Assembly: GCF_945859825.1 (NCBI RefSeq)
Contig: NZ_CAMAPC010000006.1
Location: 175,346-239,345 of the forward strand
Origin: Pseudoalteromonas holothuriae
Lineage (GTDB): Bacteria; Pseudomonadota; Gammaproteobacteria; Enterobacterales; Alteromonadaceae
Reading direction: 5' to 3'
DNA: 64,000 bases
The number at the start of each line of letters is the position of its first letter. Positions within the stretch are counted from its first letter, which is position 1. A model generated the notes under the pieces. It saw only the letters and a program-made list of their open reading frames with translations. It made no database searches and was not told the origin of the DNA. Shown here piece by piece: positions 27,149-34,629 of this stretch. Position numbers and translations under genes: made by a program.

Positions 27149-27673
27149 ATGTTTAACTGGTCAAATACAAAACACGCCATTTATTTACATGGTACTTATT
27201 TACTTACACACCCTGAATCAGGTGAGCGCTGGCAGTCAAAACAGCAGGCGCAACTTTGGTTTAATGAGTATCAAGCGCAAGAGCAACTACGTGAAGACGA
27301 ACTTGCACAACAAAGCTCGCCTGAGTTAAAAACAGTAAAATTGCAATCTGTAACTGGTGCGCTGCGTGTACCCAGTGATTTATCGAGTGGAGTCGTCAAA
27401 GTAACGGTTGCCGAAGGGCAAAATGTCACATTAACGGGTCAATTAGAGATAGACGATGAGTCTTTTTTGTTGCCGGTGTTGCGCGATGATGGTCGCCGAA
27501 TTTACTTTCCTATTGAAGTACAAGGTGGCCAGTTTAATGCAATATTTAACTTTCCTACTTCTGGGCGTTTCGAAGTGTCAGCGGCATTATTAAATGAAGA
27601 CTTTGCAGCCCCGCGTTTTAGCGCCAGCAATATTACGTTTTATGTTGTGCGAGAGGCGCAAGCTGCAAGCTAA
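27149..27673 (+). CDS. Small fibre-module accessory protein, paralogue of 3928 and 10304
   Basis: 174 residues, strong ribosome site AAGGAGGG. The N-terminus IYLHGTYLLTHPESGERWQS matches the 3928 protein (NGVTHLTNPLTGESWQN). The C-terminal pattern VQGGQFNAIFNFPTSGRFEV, then AALLNEDFAAPRF, matches 10304 and 3928. It directly follows a tip of the 2581 type, repeating the tip-plus-accessory pair. Possible chaperone or cap for the tip. Confidence 0.6.
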   Translation: MFNWSNTKHAIYLHGTYLLTHPESGERWQSKQQAQLWFNEYQAQEQLREDELAQQSSPELKTVKLQSVTGALRVPSDLSSGVVKVTVAEGQNVTLTGQLEIDDESFLLPVLRDDGRRIYFPIEVQGGQFNAIFNFPTSGRFEVSAALLNEDFAAPRFSASNITFYVVREAQAAS

Positions 27674-27679
27674 TTTAGT

Positions 27680-27754
27680 AAACGGTCAGAGTTGACCTGT
27701 TTTAAAGCCTAAAAATTAGTAATATACACATAAGCTGAAACATTAACTTAAATG
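27680..27754. repeat. 75-bp intergenic repeat with GGTCAGAGTTGACC, copy 1
   Basis: Begins 6 bp after the stop of the preceding gene. The dyad at 27684-27697 is followed by TGTTTTAAAGCCTAAAAAT and ATACACATA...CTGAA..ATTAAC. Shared almost base for base with 28168-28243 and 30929-31004. TAATAT lies 22 bp from TTGACC, too far for a standard sigma-70 promoter. Confidence 0.7.
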
Positions 27755-27796
27755 AGTTACTTAGTTTAGCTGACACAATCCCATCTTTGCATCTTT

Positions 27797-27824
27797 AGCC
27801 TACTCAAGTGAGTAGGCTTTTTTA
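27797..27824 (+). terminator. Strong rho-independent terminator after module 4
   Basis: AGCCTACTC / GAGTAGGCT with loop AAGT and a T6 tail. Confidence 0.9.
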
Positions 27825-27841
27825 TTGGGTTTAAAGTTGTA

Positions 27842-28158
27842 TCACCCTGAACTCACATATTCGTCATCCTGAACTTGTTTCAGGACCTTATTTTTTGAGT
27901 TCGGTGTTAAATACCAGAAGGTTCTGACCTTCGTCAGAATGACAATAAGGGGTGTCATTTTGAACTCATATACTCGTCACACTGAACCAAAACTTTCGTC
28001 ATCCTGAACTTGTTTCAGGACCTTGTTTTTTGAGTTGGGTGTTAAATATTAGAAGGTTCTGACCTTTGTCAGAATGACAATAAGGGTGTCATTTTGAACT
28101 CCTATACTCGTCACAATGAACCAAAACTATCGTCATCCTGAACTTGTTTCAGGACCTT
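27842..28158. repeat. REP/REPIN-like array 3, inverted relative to arrays 1 and 2
   Basis: Units CATCCTGAACTTGTTTCAGG, spacer GTGTTAAATACCAGAAGG, then TTCTGACCTTCGTCAGAA. These are the reverse complement of the array 1 unit. Two full units and a third partial one, separated by degraded copies such as GTCACACTGAACC. Confidence 0.85.
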
Positions 28159-28167
28159 ATAAAGTTA

Positions 28168-28243
28168 TAAAGCGGTCAGAGTTGACCTGTTTTAAAGCCT
28201 AAAAATCGCTAAGATACACATATACTGAATAATTAACTAAATG
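28168..28243. repeat. 75-bp intergenic repeat with GGTCAGAGTTGACC, copy 2
   Basis: Dyad at 28174-28187, followed by the same 50-bp conserved tail as copy 1. It lies between REP array 3 and the module 5 leader. Confidence 0.7.
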
Positions 28244-28292
28244 CTTAAACAGCAGCATTTAAATAAGCAAGTCTCCATTATCCAACCAATTG

Positions 28293-28319
28293 GCCCACAT
28301 TGTTATGTGGGCTTTTTTA
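28293..28319 (+). terminator. Strong terminator-like hairpin 19 bp upstream of the module 5 J gene
   Basis: GCCCACAT / ATGTGGGC with loop TGTT and a T6 tail. Only 19 bp separate it from the J start, so no promoter fits after it; it may act as an attenuator. Confidence 0.8.
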
Positions 28320-28337
28320 TTGCCTCAGAGGTGCATT

Positions 28338-29225
28338 ATGCGCGTTTTTAACTTGTTAGATATGTCTAAGGTGCCATTACCCGACACCATTACTGAGCTG
28401 GATTTTGAGCAAATACTATCACAGCTTAAAAACAAATTACTTGAACATTACCCACAGTATCAAGAGGCTTTGAGTTTTGAATCAGAGCCAATGCAGGTGA
28501 TGTTAGAAATGCTGGCATACCAGCAATTATTGTTTGACGGGAAGTTAAACGACGCTATTAAAGGCAATATGTTGGCAAGTGCTAAAGGAAATGATTTAGA
28601 CGCCATTGCTGCCCGTTATAACGTTGATAGGCAAGATAAAGAAAGTGATGAACGTTTTCGCCGTCGCACTCAAATGGTATTTGAAGGTTTAAACACGGCA
28701 GGCAGTAAACAAGCCTATCAATTTCATGCGCTCTCGGCAGACCCACGCGTAAAAGATGTATATGTTGCAAGCCCTGAGCCTTGCGACATTCATTTAACCA
28801 TTTTAAGTCATGAACAAAACGGTGAACCGTCGGATGATTTACTTAAAACACTAAAACAGCATTTCGGTTTATTACCTACTGGTAACATCGCTAAGGAGGC
28901 CTCAAAAGTAAGGCCACTTGGCGACAGGGTAACGATTACTGGCCCTGACATTAAGCATTTTGACTTAGCAGTGTCGATAAATATTGCCCCGGGCCCTGCT
29001 GCATCCGTGGTTGAACATACGGTAAAGGCAGCATTGGCTCAGTATTTGGCCCAGCAAACCTTACTAGGTCGTGACATTAACCACATGGGGTTATTTGCGG
29101 CGCTGAACCAACCGGGTGTTGAAAGTGGGCAAATAATCAGCCCTATCGGCGACATCAGTATTGGTGCAAATCAAGTGGCGATATGCGATAGCATGACTGT
29201 GCAAAGCTCAGTGGTGGAGGCGTAA
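28338..29225 (+). CDS. J: Baseplate assembly protein J (P2 gpJ family), copy 3
   Basis: 295 residues from ATG 28338, chosen because AGAGG precedes it; the longer frame from 28290 runs through the terminator hairpin. Close to copy 1: DMSKVPLPDTITELDFEQIL, SAKGNDLDAIAARYNVDRQ, RFRRRTQMVFEGLNTAGSKQ and DPRVKDVYVASPEPCDIHLT match it segment by segment. It heads the J-I-collar set nearest to the structural core, so it is the best candidate for the basal baseplate copy. Confidence 0.93.
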   Translation: MRVFNLLDMSKVPLPDTITELDFEQILSQLKNKLLEHYPQYQEALSFESEPMQVMLEMLAYQQLLFDGKLNDAIKGNMLASAKGNDLDAIAARYNVDRQDKESDERFRRRTQMVFEGLNTAGSKQAYQFHALSADPRVKDVYVASPEPCDIHLTILSHEQNGEPSDDLLKTLKQHFGLLPTGNIAKEASKVRPLGDRVTITGPDIKHFDLAVSINIAPGPAASVVEHTVKAALAQYLAQQTLLGRDINHMGLFAALNQPGVESGQIISPIGDISIGANQVAICDSMTVQSSVVEA

Positions 29226-30353
29226 ATGGATAACTACGCAAACCTACCTAAGTTATTGCCAAGTAATGCCAGTCGATTGCTACAAGCACTCACGCAACTA
29301 TTAACTTATCCCGATAATACCCAGCTATTGCACGATATTTGGCACCCGCAGGCATGCCCTGCGCAGTTATTACCATGGCTTGCATGGTCACTGTCGGTTG
29401 ATGATTGGAATGATGCGTGGAGTGAAAAAAATAAACGCCAAGTGATTGCCGATGCGTTTACAGTTCACCGTTATAAAGCCACGCCCTTTGCGTTAAAAAA
29501 AGCCCTAGATAGTTTGGGCATAGAAACCGATATTCAAGAATGGTGGCAATCACCCAATGCCAAACGCGGCACTGTGATAGTTAATGCGTTGGTGAATGCA
29601 AATCTAGATAGCAACGAGCAGGGTTTGTTAACCAAGGCCATGCTTGAGCAGGTAAAACGCATTATTAATACCGCCAAACGGGCATCAATACATATTGAAG
29701 TACAGCTTGGCATTTCACTTAAAGAGCAGTTTACAACCGGGTTGTTTAGTGGTGCAGGGATTGGTCTTGCCAACAAGGATGGGGCATTTAACGGCGTACA
29801 CCCGAATGCTGGCGTACTTGAATCGGGAGCGTTATTGAGCAGTACGCCCGGTGTGGGTGCTATCAATAAACAAGCACAATTCAAAGGGGTTACGCCAAAC
29901 AGTGGACAAGCAATGCTTGGTGCGAACTTAGCAACATTGCAAGGCGTTGCTGCGCTTGATATTGATGCCAGTCTACAGGGTATTGTACCGAATCGTTTAG
30001 ATACACAAGTGGGCGCTGTGCTTGCAGGTAAAAGCGCAATTGCAAAATGTGAGTATCAAGCTGCTTGGCTTGGTATTACGCCAAATAGTGGACAAGCAAT
30101 GCTTGGTGCGAATTTAGCAACATCGCAAGGCGTTGCTGCGCTTGATATTGATGCCAGTCTACAGGGTATTGCACCGAATTGTTTAGATACACAAGTGGGC
30201 GCTGTGCTTGCAGGTAAAAGCGCAATTGCAAAATGTGAGTATCAAGCTGCTTGGCTTGGTATTACGCCAGAACCTGCGGTAGTTGCACAGGGCATAAGTG
30301 CGTTATTAAGGCGCATTCAGTTTAATCATTTAACTTTACAAGGAGCAACGTAA
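29226..30353 (+). CDS. I: Tail protein I (P2 gpI family), copy 3, with C-terminal repeat extension
   Basis: 375 residues, starting on the base after the J stop codon. Residues 1-175 are gpI: DIWHPQACPAQLLPWLAWSL, DDWNDAWSEKNKRQVIADAF, HRYKATPFALKKALDSLG. Then follows a Gly/Ala-rich region with two almost identical 62-residue repeats (29891-30076, 30077-30262), each containing NSGQAMLGANLAT, GVAALDIDASLQGI and DTQVGAVLAGKSAIAKCEYQ. They are preceded by a degenerate copy. A typical gpI is about half this length. The repeats may form a beta-solenoid-like arm; this is inferred. Confidence 0.9.
   Translation: MDNYANLPKLLPSNASRLLQALTQLLTYPDNTQLLHDIWHPQACPAQLLPWLAWSLSVDDWNDAWSEKNKRQVIADAFTVHRYKATPFALKKALDSLGIETDIQEWWQSPNAKRGTVIVNALVNANLDSNEQGLLTKAMLEQVKRIINTAKRASIHIEVQLGISLKEQFTTGLFSGAGIGLANKDGAFNGVHPNAGVLESGALLSSTPGVGAINKQAQFKGVTPNSGQAMLGANLATLQGVAALDIDASLQGIVPNRLDTQVGAVLAGKSAIAKCEYQAAWLGITPNSGQAMLGANLATSQGVAALDIDASLQGIAPNCLDTQVGAVLAGKSAIAKCEYQAAWLGITPEPAVVAQGISALLRRIQFNHLTLQGAT
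29891..30262 (+). repeat. Tandem 186-bp duplication inside the I gene
   Basis: Two in-frame copies differing at only a few bases (for example AACAGT/AATAGT, ATTGTACCGAATCG/ATTGCACCGAATTG). Recent duplication. Confidence 0.9.
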
Positions 30354-30898
30354 TGTCTGCACTTACCTTGCAGTTTACTCAAGCTGGCTTAGATGCCTTA
30401 CTCAGTGCCACACAACGTGGTTTTAAAGGCAAAATTAGCCATATGGCATTTGGTGATGCCGCTTATACACCAAACAAAACGCAAACCGCATTAAAGGGCG
30501 AAAAAGAACGCGTTGCAATTGTTGATACCGACTATAGCGATGGCGAAACCAGCGATCTTAAAATAGCCGCTAAATTTGATGCGCCACTTGAGTACGCCAT
30601 TCGTGAGATTGGTGTGTATATTGAGTCACCAGATGACACTGGAGAACTTATTTTACTGGGTGTGTACTCGCAACCAGATACCACCCTTGGTTACCGCACA
30701 CCCGATGTGAAAGTGTTGCAATGGTTAACGCTATCTTTGGCACAAATTCCATCAGATAGCGTTGAAGTAAATGTGGGGGTTGATAATCTTAATATTATCG
30801 TCGACAGAGAACTTGCCGATATGGCTTTAGTACAGCTCAACACCATGCAACGTCAAATTCAACAAGAGCTACGTTTAGTGGCACTAGAGCAAGCATAA
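30353..30898 (+). CDS. Tail-collar fibre protein (DUF3751 type), copy 3
   Basis: 181 residues, overlapping the I stop by one base (TAATG). Motifs: LQFTQAGLDALLSATQRGFK, ISHMAFGDAAYTPNKTQTAL, YAIREIGVYIESPDDTGELI and VLQWLTLSLAQIPSDSVEVN. Closest to the copy at 13032. The last 25 residues are helical (MALVQLNTMQRQIQQELRLV). The short fibre of this module follows after a 560-bp gap filled by repeats. Confidence 0.88.
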   Translation: MSALTLQFTQAGLDALLSATQRGFKGKISHMAFGDAAYTPNKTQTALKGEKERVAIVDTDYSDGETSDLKIAAKFDAPLEYAIREIGVYIESPDDTGELILLGVYSQPDTTLGYRTPDVKVLQWLTLSLAQIPSDSVEVNVGVDNLNIIVDRELADMALVQLNTMQRQIQQELRLVALEQA

Positions 30899-30928
30899 TT
30901 ACTTTAAACAATACGGTTAACTTTCTTT

Positions 30929-31004
30929 TAAAGCGGACAGTATTGACCTGTTTTAAACGCTAAAAATCAGTAAGATACACATACACTGAATGATTAACCA
31001 ATAT
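30929..31004. repeat. 75-bp intergenic repeat, copy 3 (GGACAGTATTGACC)
   Basis: 30 bp after the collar stop. The dyad is slightly decayed (GGACA instead of GGTCA) but the 50-bp tail is well conserved with copies 1 and 2. Confidence 0.65.
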
Positions 31005-31027
31005 GACAACGGATTAAGTATTTTACG

Positions 31028-31377
31028 TAATCCTGAACCTATATTTGTCATCCTGAACTCATGTTTGTCATCCTGAACTTGTTTCAGGATCTCACAAACC
31101 TAAACGATGGTGTTGCAGGGTACGAAGATCCTGACCTTCGTCAGGATGACAAGGTGCAGCATGTTTTAAGCGTTGTTTGCTAGTGTGAATTTATGTTCAT
31201 ACCCATGAACTTATACTCGTCACCCTGAGCCAATGTTTGTCACCCTGAACTCATGTTTGTCACCCTGAACTCATGTTTGTCATCCTGAACTTGTTTCAGG
31301 ATCTTACAAACCTAAGCGATGATGTTGCAGGGTACGAAGATCCTGACCTTCGTCAGGATGACAAGGTGCAGGATCTT
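31028..31377. repeat. REP-like array 4, different spacer
   Basis: Two units CCTGAACTTGTTTCAGGATC, spacer GATGTTGCAGGGTACGA, then GATCCTGACCTTCGTCAGGA. Between them is a 20-bp short tandem repeat built on CACCCTGAACTCATG (31221-31300). Same orientation as array 3 but with a different inner spacer, so a sister REP family. Confidence 0.8.
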
Positions 31378-31460
31378 ACATATCTAAATATTCAGAATAA
31401 GCACATTATTTGGCTTTTAAATTCAGTAAGTTAAGTACTTATTAAACATAAGGAATAACC

Positions 31461-32258
31461 ATGTCAGAACAAGATAAAACCATGACGCAACGCCTGAGCG
31501 ATGTGGTCACAGCAGCCGATGGCTTAACTCAAACGGTACAGGATCAGATAGGTCAGATTAATAGTACCGTGAGTGCCAAGATGGCAGAGGTTGACTCAAA
31601 AGTTACTTCGGCTGAAAATGCTTTCGATACGTGGAAAGAATCATTAGTAGAAAACATTAATGGAATAAATGTTTATAAAGAAGGAAATGTAAAGCGTTTT
31701 ACATTTGCAACAACATTGGGTGCTGGCGGATGGACAGGTGATGCGGATGGTCCAGACTCGGATTATCGATACTGCGCTAACCCACAACCTCCGTATTTTA
31801 TCAACATGCTAGAGTTCATCTCCTCATCGTCTTTTGGCGGTAACGGAGACTATTTCAAAGTCGAGTTTTTGATGACTCACCGAGGTATGTTTGCCTCTAA
31901 TGGGTATACGGATCACCTAATCTTCACGGGAACTTCTGCACAGGATTCAGTGGCTGGTCAACTAGAAATTCGGAAGGTAGCTAATGATAAGTCTGTGTCA
32001 GTTTTCATTTCAGAGCCTAATAATCCTGAAAAGGAAATTCAACTAACCAATGAGCTAGAAGGGACAGTTCTGCCTGTTGCATTTCGCGCAATTGGTCAGG
32101 GAAGTCATAAAGGAATAGCTAGAATCGCTCTCAAGGTTGACACACGTCCACACTGTGGCTCAACAAGGGCGTTTAGAGTGAATTCAGAGTACACGTCAGT
32201 AAATGGGCAACCGTCAACTAATCGCATTACGCAAGAGAAACCTCATTGGGAGAGCTAA
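31461..32258 (+). CDS. Short tail fibre of module 5
   Basis: 265 residues, ribosome site AAGGAATAACC. Residues 1-65 form a heptad-like coiled coil (LSDVVTAADGLTQTVQDQIG, VSAKMAEVDSKVTSAENAFD). The remaining 200 are a beta-rich domain with GAGGWTGDADGPDSDYRYC and an Arg/Gly-rich end. The domain resembles interaction heads of short fibres but no family was recognised. It lies between the collar and an assembly chaperone, so a receptor-binding fibre is likely. Confidence 0.7.
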   Translation: MSEQDKTMTQRLSDVVTAADGLTQTVQDQIGQINSTVSAKMAEVDSKVTSAENAFDTWKESLVENINGINVYKEGNVKRFTFATTLGAGGWTGDADGPDSDYRYCANPQPPYFINMLEFISSSSFGGNGDYFKVEFLMTHRGMFASNGYTDHLIFTGTSAQDSVAGQLEIRKVANDKSVSVFISEPNNPEKEIQLTNELEGTVLPVAFRAIGQGSHKGIARIALKVDTRPHCGSTRAFRVNSEYTSVNGQPSTNRITQEKPHWES

Positions 32259-32260
32259 TT

Positions 32261-32512
32261 ATGGAAATGAAAGTATCTGATCTTGAAAATCAAATGCCAA
32301 CTGAGCAGTTGCTAGAAGAAAGTAAATGGTCAACAGTCAAAGCCATTCGCGATGCACACTTAAAAGCAACTGATTGGGTGGTTGTAAAACATCAAGAAAT
32401 CGGCGAAGCTTTACCTGAAGAATTTACACAATATCGCCAAACATTGCGAGATATTCCTCAAACGTTCGATAACCCAGATGAGGTGGTTTGGCCACAGAAA
32501 CCAAGCATCTAA
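32261..32512 (+). CDS. Phage tail assembly chaperone (Phage_tail_APC type)
   Basis: 83 residues from ATG 32261 (GGGAGAG upstream), 2 bp after the fibre stop. The pattern KWSTVKAIRDAHLKATDWVV then YRQTLRDIPQTF...EVVWPQKPS matches the small W..VR..RD..L..TDW..YR..LRDIP..WP.KP proteins found after fibres in many phages. It should help fold the 31461 fibre. Confidence 0.85.
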   Translation: MEMKVSDLENQMPTEQLLEESKWSTVKAIRDAHLKATDWVVVKHQEIGEALPEEFTQYRQTLRDIPQTFDNPDEVVWPQKPSI

Positions 32513-32547
32513 CTTCCTTTCGGGCACGTTGTCCGCCGTTAATCCCA

Positions 32548-32572
32548 CAGCCGATTCTTTGGCTGAGCATTT
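32548..32572 (+). terminator. Weak hairpin between module 5 and the tail core
   Basis: CAGCC / GGCTG with an 8-base loop, followed by AGCATTTTAT. Low stability. Confidence 0.3.
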
Positions 32573-32586
32573 TATCAGAGATCACT

Positions 32587-33195
32587 ATGAATCATCGCAG
32601 TACCCTAGTTGAAAAGGTGCTTGAGTACCTTACGTCTGGATTACAAGGTGTGGCTCAGATTGGGCTTATAAAACACACTTTACCGTATCCAGATTTAACA
32701 CAAGTTGCGCAGCTGTGTGTCACGCTGGTTTCAGAGCGTCAAGCCAGTGAGTTGCAAACAACAGGCGCCGCATCAGGCGTGACTTATGGGCCTACTTCTA
32801 ATAAGAACTTAAGCCCAAATCCACTCGACAGACGAGTGCTTAAGTTGCAACTAGATATTGAAGCCGAAGATGCCGATAGCATCGCGTTACTTGCTCGTTT
32901 AGACGGGGTGATAGATTCTGCTGAAGCACTGATGCAGGCAGACGGCGTGCCCGTTCCTTGGCAGCATTTTGTAGCGCAAAATGCACAATTTGCATTTACC
33001 AAACAAGCCGACGCCATGATTGGCAAGGTCACACTAATTTGGGAGTTTTTCTATCAAGTTGAACCACCTGAAGAAGCACCCGGCCCCACCATCACCGATG
33101 TTTATTTAGGTCCGCAAGGGGGTGAACATCATCATGTGGCAACCGTTAATGCGCAAGGTGAGGTCGTTATAGCGGAGGCAGACAATGCAGGCTAA
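32587..33195 (+). CDS. Conserved tail-core protein of unknown function
   Basis: 202 residues from ATG 32587; the longer frame from 32488 starts inside the previous gene. Its end overlaps gene V by 11 bp, so it belongs to the core operon. Visible: LVEKVLEYLTSGLQGVAQIG, a central acidic segment (LQLDIEAEDADSIALLARLD), and a C-terminal 50-residue tail with GPTITDVYLGPQGGEHHHVA, where a GGEHHH motif could bind metal. It could be a tail terminator or completion protein by size and place, but no family was recognised. Confidence 0.6.
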   Translation: MNHRSTLVEKVLEYLTSGLQGVAQIGLIKHTLPYPDLTQVAQLCVTLVSERQASELQTTGAASGVTYGPTSNKNLSPNPLDRRVLKLQLDIEAEDADSIALLARLDGVIDSAEALMQADGVPVPWQHFVAQNAQFAFTKQADAMIGKVTLIWEFFYQVEPPEEAPGPTITDVYLGPQGGEHHHVATVNAQGEVVIAEADNAG

Positions 33196-33865
33196 CCCAC
33201 TACAAAGTAATCTAGCACAGGCGGATATGCAAAACCGTTTGGCCAAGTTAATTTCTTTAGGCACTGTGAATGAGGTGGATTACGAAACAGCCAAGGTACG
33301 CGTTAAAATTGGTGATTGGCTTACCACTTGGCTACCTTGGCTCACCAATCAAGCCTTTAATGATATGACTTGGCAGGCCCCTGAAGTGGGCGAGCAAGTA
33401 ATGGTGTTAGCGCCTTGTGGTGACTTAGCTCAAGGTGTTGTGCTTGGGAGCGTGTATCAAAATGGTCACAATTTAGAGACGGTTGCTAGTGATGTTGCTA
33501 AGGAAGAGCGGGTAAATGTGCAGCGGACCAAATATCAAGATGGCTCAATGGTTGAGTACGACCGTAAAAAACACCATTATTTACTTGATGTTAAACAAGA
33601 TACGGCAGTAATCAAGTTAAAGTCTGCTAAAGATATTATTTTAGAGTGTGACAACGATTTAAATATTACCGTAGGTAATAATGCCACCATTCAAGTGACG
33701 GGTAATGCAACTGTTAATGCCGATAAGCAAATTTCAGTCACCGCCAAAGAAGCGTTAAGTTTAAAAGGCTCCGAGGTAAATATTGAGTCAACCAGTGGCA
33801 ACGTGGCAGTTAAAGCAGCGGCAACACTTAAGCTCAACGGTAGTCATATCAGTGCGCAGGAGTAA
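33185..33865 (+). CDS. V: Baseplate assembly protein V (spike)
   Basis: 226 residues. OB-fold N-terminal part: RLAKLISLGTVNEVDYETAK, VRVKIGDWLTTWLPWLTNQA, then PEVGEQVMVLAPCGDLAQGV and VLGSVYQ. The C-terminal part is a repeated beta-helix pattern (ITVGNNATIQVTGNATVNAD) ending in KLNGSHISAQE. Same architecture as P2 gpV, the trimeric membrane-piercing spike. It is followed 3 bp later by a PAAR gene, which would cap its tip. Confidence 0.94.
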   Translation: MQANPLQSNLAQADMQNRLAKLISLGTVNEVDYETAKVRVKIGDWLTTWLPWLTNQAFNDMTWQAPEVGEQVMVLAPCGDLAQGVVLGSVYQNGHNLETVASDVAKEERVNVQRTKYQDGSMVEYDRKKHHYLLDVKQDTAVIKLKSAKDIILECDNDLNITVGNNATIQVTGNATVNADKQISVTAKEALSLKGSEVNIESTSGNVAVKAAATLKLNGSHISAQE

Positions 33866-33868
33866 ATC

Positions 33869-34168
33869 ATGCCCGCTATTTCTTTAGATGGTCATATTAC
33901 CAATGTGCATGTGGGCTTTTTGCCAGGCAGCGCCAGCGCATCACAAACAAGCTTTACGGTGGCCGGCAAACCTGCATTGCGCCAAGGTGACTCTATCAGT
34001 ACGCACAGTATGATTGCGGACCCAAAAACCAAGCATATTGCTAAAACTATTTCGCAAGGTGCAGGCAGTTTTACCATTGCTGGTAAAGCGGTTGCCAGAA
34101 TTGGCGACCCTACCAGTTGTGGCGGCAAAATGGCATTAGGTGAAGGTAGCTTTACCGTTGGCGGTTAG
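33869..34168 (+). CDS. PAAR-domain spike-tip protein
   Basis: 99 residues. Three similar beta segments with GSASASQTSFTVAGKPALRQ, GAGSFTIAGKAVARIGDPTS and GEGSFTVGG; a conserved GDPTSCGG motif is included. PAAR proteins form a metal-binding cone on VgrG or gpV spikes, sharpening the tip in T6SS, eCIS and some P2-like phages. Its position between V and W supports that role. No toxin domain is fused. Confidence 0.9.
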   Translation: MPAISLDGHITNVHVGFLPGSASASQTSFTVAGKPALRQGDSISTHSMIADPKTKHIAKTISQGAGSFTIAGKAVARIGDPTSCGGKMALGEGSFTVGG

Positions 34169-34183
34169 TAAGGAGGGCCAAGC

Positions 34184-34519
34184 ATGATTGGCATGAACGC
34201 ACAAACAGGTCGACCGCTATCGGGCGTTGACCATTTAAAACAAAGTATTCGAGATATAGTTACTACGCCTTTGGGCAGTCGCGTTATGCGTCGTGACTAT
34301 GGCTGTGGTTTATTTGATTTACTCGACAGCCCATTTTCTAGCTCTTTAGTAGGGGATATCACCCTTGCAATTTCAGAGGGGTTAGAGAAGTGGGAACCAC
34401 GCTTTCGTCTTGAATCAGTTGCCGTGCACCCCGCAGGCAGCGGTAAATTGTCGATAGATATTAACGGCCTTTATTTAATAAACGGTGAACCCGTGTTGAT
34501 CGAAGGCATACAAGTTTAA
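34184..34519 (+). CDS. W: Baseplate protein W (gp25-like)
   Basis: 111 residues with GGAGGG upstream of ATG. Contains the family signature HLKQSIRDIVTTPLGSRVMR, then RDYGCGLFDLLDSP and EPRFRLESVAV. P2 gpW and T4 gp25 join the wedge to the first sheath ring. In P2, W is followed by J and I; here it is followed by a terminator and the sheath gene. Confidence 0.94.
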   Translation: MIGMNAQTGRPLSGVDHLKQSIRDIVTTPLGSRVMRRDYGCGLFDLLDSPFSSSLVGDITLAISEGLEKWEPRFRLESVAVHPAGSGKLSIDINGLYLINGEPVLIEGIQV

Positions 34520-34571
34520 TCGTAACAACATAAAACAGGGCTTAATCAGCCAATTATTTTTTAAATCTTAA

Positions 34572-34596
34572 AACCACGCTTGGCGTGGTTTTTTTG
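34572..34596 (+). terminator. Strong hairpin plus T7 between W and sheath
   Basis: AACCACGC / GCGTGGTT with a 3-base loop and TTTTTTT. Only 33 bp to the sheath start, so sheath transcription must either pass it or start inside it. Confidence 0.85.
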
Positions 34597-34629
34597 TTTC
34601 TAACTGACATACCCTTAAAGGAGAATCAT

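Noticed and set aside
27684..27720. TTGACC plus TAATAT/TAAGAT as a sigma-70 promoter in the 75-bp repeat
   Set aside because: Spacing is 22 bp, too long; kept only as a dyad or repeat.
28290..28337. Upstream start extending J copy 3 by 16 codons
   Set aside because: The extension is the terminator hairpin and T run; ATG 28338 has a ribosome site.
5594..31377. Repeat arrays as possible CRISPR
   Set aside because: The spacers are themselves repeated, each unit has two hairpins, units vary from about 90 to 113 bp, and there are no cas genes.
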